Shown here: positions 5,016 through 5,693 of the stretch, in pieces
Position numbering within the stretch: the stretch's first letter is position 1
How the letters are laid out: every line of letters begins with the position of its first letter
From: Gemmatimonadota bacterium
GTDB taxonomy: Bacteria > GCA-2686955
Length of the DNA: 5,693 bases
Direction: 5' to 3'
NCBI GenBank assembly: GCA_026991065.1
Contig: JALXCG010000487.1
Coordinates: forward strand, 1-5,693
Program-made: the position numbers and the translations under genes
Notes under the pieces: model-generated
Database searches by the model: none
The model's input: only the letters and a program-made list of their open reading frames with translations
Told to the model about the DNA's origin: nothing

Positions 5016-5144
5016 AGAGGCCGCTGCGTCCTCCAAGGTCCTGTCGCCGCGAGTCAATCAGGATCCGGCATCGGGTTGGCCCCAAGCGCAACAGCCGCGA
5101 CCGACCGGCGGCATATGCGCAGCAGTGGAGGCAGCGAGAGCAGA

Positions 5145-5693
5145 TCAGTGCAGAGAATCCGCCGGGATCTCCCCCGTCGCGACCCGCGCTTCAGCCACCC
5201 GCAATACCCGCTGCTGCTCCGGCGGCAGCGCTCCCGCCCGCGTGGCCCGCCGCAGCCACGCCAGCGCATCATCCCAATCCCCTGCTGCCGCCAGGGAAAC
5301 TCCCAGCAGCGCCTGCGCACGGGGATCATCGGGTGCCAGTTGAAGGGCCTTGCGAGCACTCCGCACCGCCTCTTCATGACGCGACAGCAGGCCGAAGATG
5401 CGGGCCTGAAGCAGCCACCCTTCCAGCTCCCGTGGTTCTTCGGCAAGCGCTCGCGCGGCCGCCGCGCGAGCTTCCAGCAATCGTCCCAACTGCAGCAAGG
5501 AGCGAGCCTTTTCCCGCTCCAGCGCCGCCCTGCCCGGGGCCGCACCGAGCGCCGCCAGTGCACGGTTGGCCGCCGCCAGCGCTTCGCCACTGCGATCGGC
5601 GGCCCGCAACGCCTGGCACAGCCCGATGGCGATGCGCCAGTCGGCGGGTGCCCAAGCGGCGGCTTCCCGCCACGCGACCAGCGCTGCCGCTCC
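5145..5693 (-). CDS. Tetratricopeptide-repeat protein (N-terminus outside window)
   Basis: The frame is open from the right window edge to a TGA at 5147-5145, giving the last 182 residues. The TTG at 5609 is read as internal Leu because the frame continues upstream with TPR-like sequence (REAAAWAPADWRIAIGLCQA). At least four helix-pair repeats are visible in the fragment. The clearest is residues 91-124 (EGWLLQARIFGLLSRHEEA, then KALQLAPDDP), followed by AQALLGVSLAAAGDWDDALAWLRRA at 127-151, with the canonical Ala, Gly and Pro positions. TPR solenoids bind partner proteins and the partner is not evident. Composition is extreme (Ala, Arg, Leu) and GC is high: 43 of 60 bases at 5401-5460. The 451-base gap to exbB argues against one operon. 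The signal sequence, if any, is outside the window, so location cannot be stated. Confidence 0.85.
   Translation of the reverse strand, partial: GAAALVAWREAAAWAPADWRIAIGLCQALRAADRSGEALAAANRALAALGAAPGRAALEREKARSLLQLGRLLEARAAAARALAEEPRELEGWLLQARIFGLLSRHEEAVRSARKALQLAPDDPRAQALLGVSLAAAGDWDDALAWLRRATRAGALPPEQQRVLRVAEARVATGEIPADSLH

Larger units (their letters stand above)
4694..5144. other. Motif-dense intergenic region upstream of exbB
   Basis: These 451 bases separate the TPR gene stop from exbB. The only open frame of note on the minus strand (5057-4845, 70 codons) is low in complexity, lacks a ribosome binding site and resembles no family I recognise, so I do not call it. In transcription order the region holds a weak GCCGC-N9-GCGGC hairpin (5112-5094), a 7-bp inverted repeat (5015-5000), a direct repeat (4988-4956), two short palindromes (4953-4942, 4907-4896), a bulged 11-bp hairpin (4865-4829), a 7-bp inverted repeat (4817-4799) and a candidate promoter (4784-4755). 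No hairpin is followed by a T run, so no intrinsic terminator for the TPR gene is visible. Confidence 0.6.

Noticed and set aside
4845-5057. A 70-codon minus-strand frame in the intergenic region
   Set aside because: No ribosome binding site, low-complexity Pro/Gly/Ala composition, and it runs across several palindromes that look non-coding.
5094-5112. GCCGC-N9-GCGGC hairpin as a terminator for the TPR gene
   Set aside because: A five-base stem with a large loop and no T run.
5054-5590. A 178-codon minus-strand frame opposite the visible TPR register
   Set aside because: An out-of-register reading of the TPR gene, Arg/Trp-rich and without repeats.

Overview
The window looks like bacterial chromosome from a GC-rich, diderm (outer-membrane) organism. 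All supportable genes lie on the minus strand. A TonB/ExbB/ExbD energy transducer requires two membranes. Two adjacent exbD paralogues, a TonB whose N-terminus reads KYPEADL before its membrane segment, and a GWxTD-domain protein next door are traits I associate with the FCB superphylum and related candidate phyla (Gemmatimonadota, Eisenbacteria-like lineages). This assignment is inference from protein style; there is no rRNA or other phylogenetic marker here.

Layout in transcription order (high to low coordinates): (1) >5693-5145, the 3' end of a tetratricopeptide-repeat (TPR) protein whose start lies beyond the window. (2) 5144-4694, a 451-base intergenic region with no convincing gene but an unusual number of palindromes, a direct repeat, two hairpins and a candidate promoter. 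(3) 4693-2631, a compact four-gene cluster exbB-exbD1-exbD2-tonB, with two 3-base gaps and one ATGA overlap. (4) 2630-2384, a 247-base gap with no clear promoter or terminator. (5) 2383-935, a secreted GWxTD-domain protein. (6) 917-1, the N-terminal 305 codons of a probable TPR/alpha-solenoid lipoprotein that runs off the left edge and resembles the superhelical part of soluble lytic transglycosylases.

ExbB and the two ExbD proteins should form a proton-driven inner-membrane motor. TonB would span the periplasm and pass that energy to outer-membrane receptors not encoded here. The GWxTD protein and the TPR lipoprotein are both predicted to be exported and are only 17 bases apart, so they are probably co-translated. 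Whether they work with the TonB motor or are merely neighbours cannot be decided from this window. The most interesting regulatory signal is a perfect 7-bp inverted repeat, CCTTGAT-N5-ATCAAGG, about 60 bases upstream of the transcription start predicted for exbB. That is the usual position of a class I CRP/FNR-type activator site, although the spacer is one base longer than canonical.
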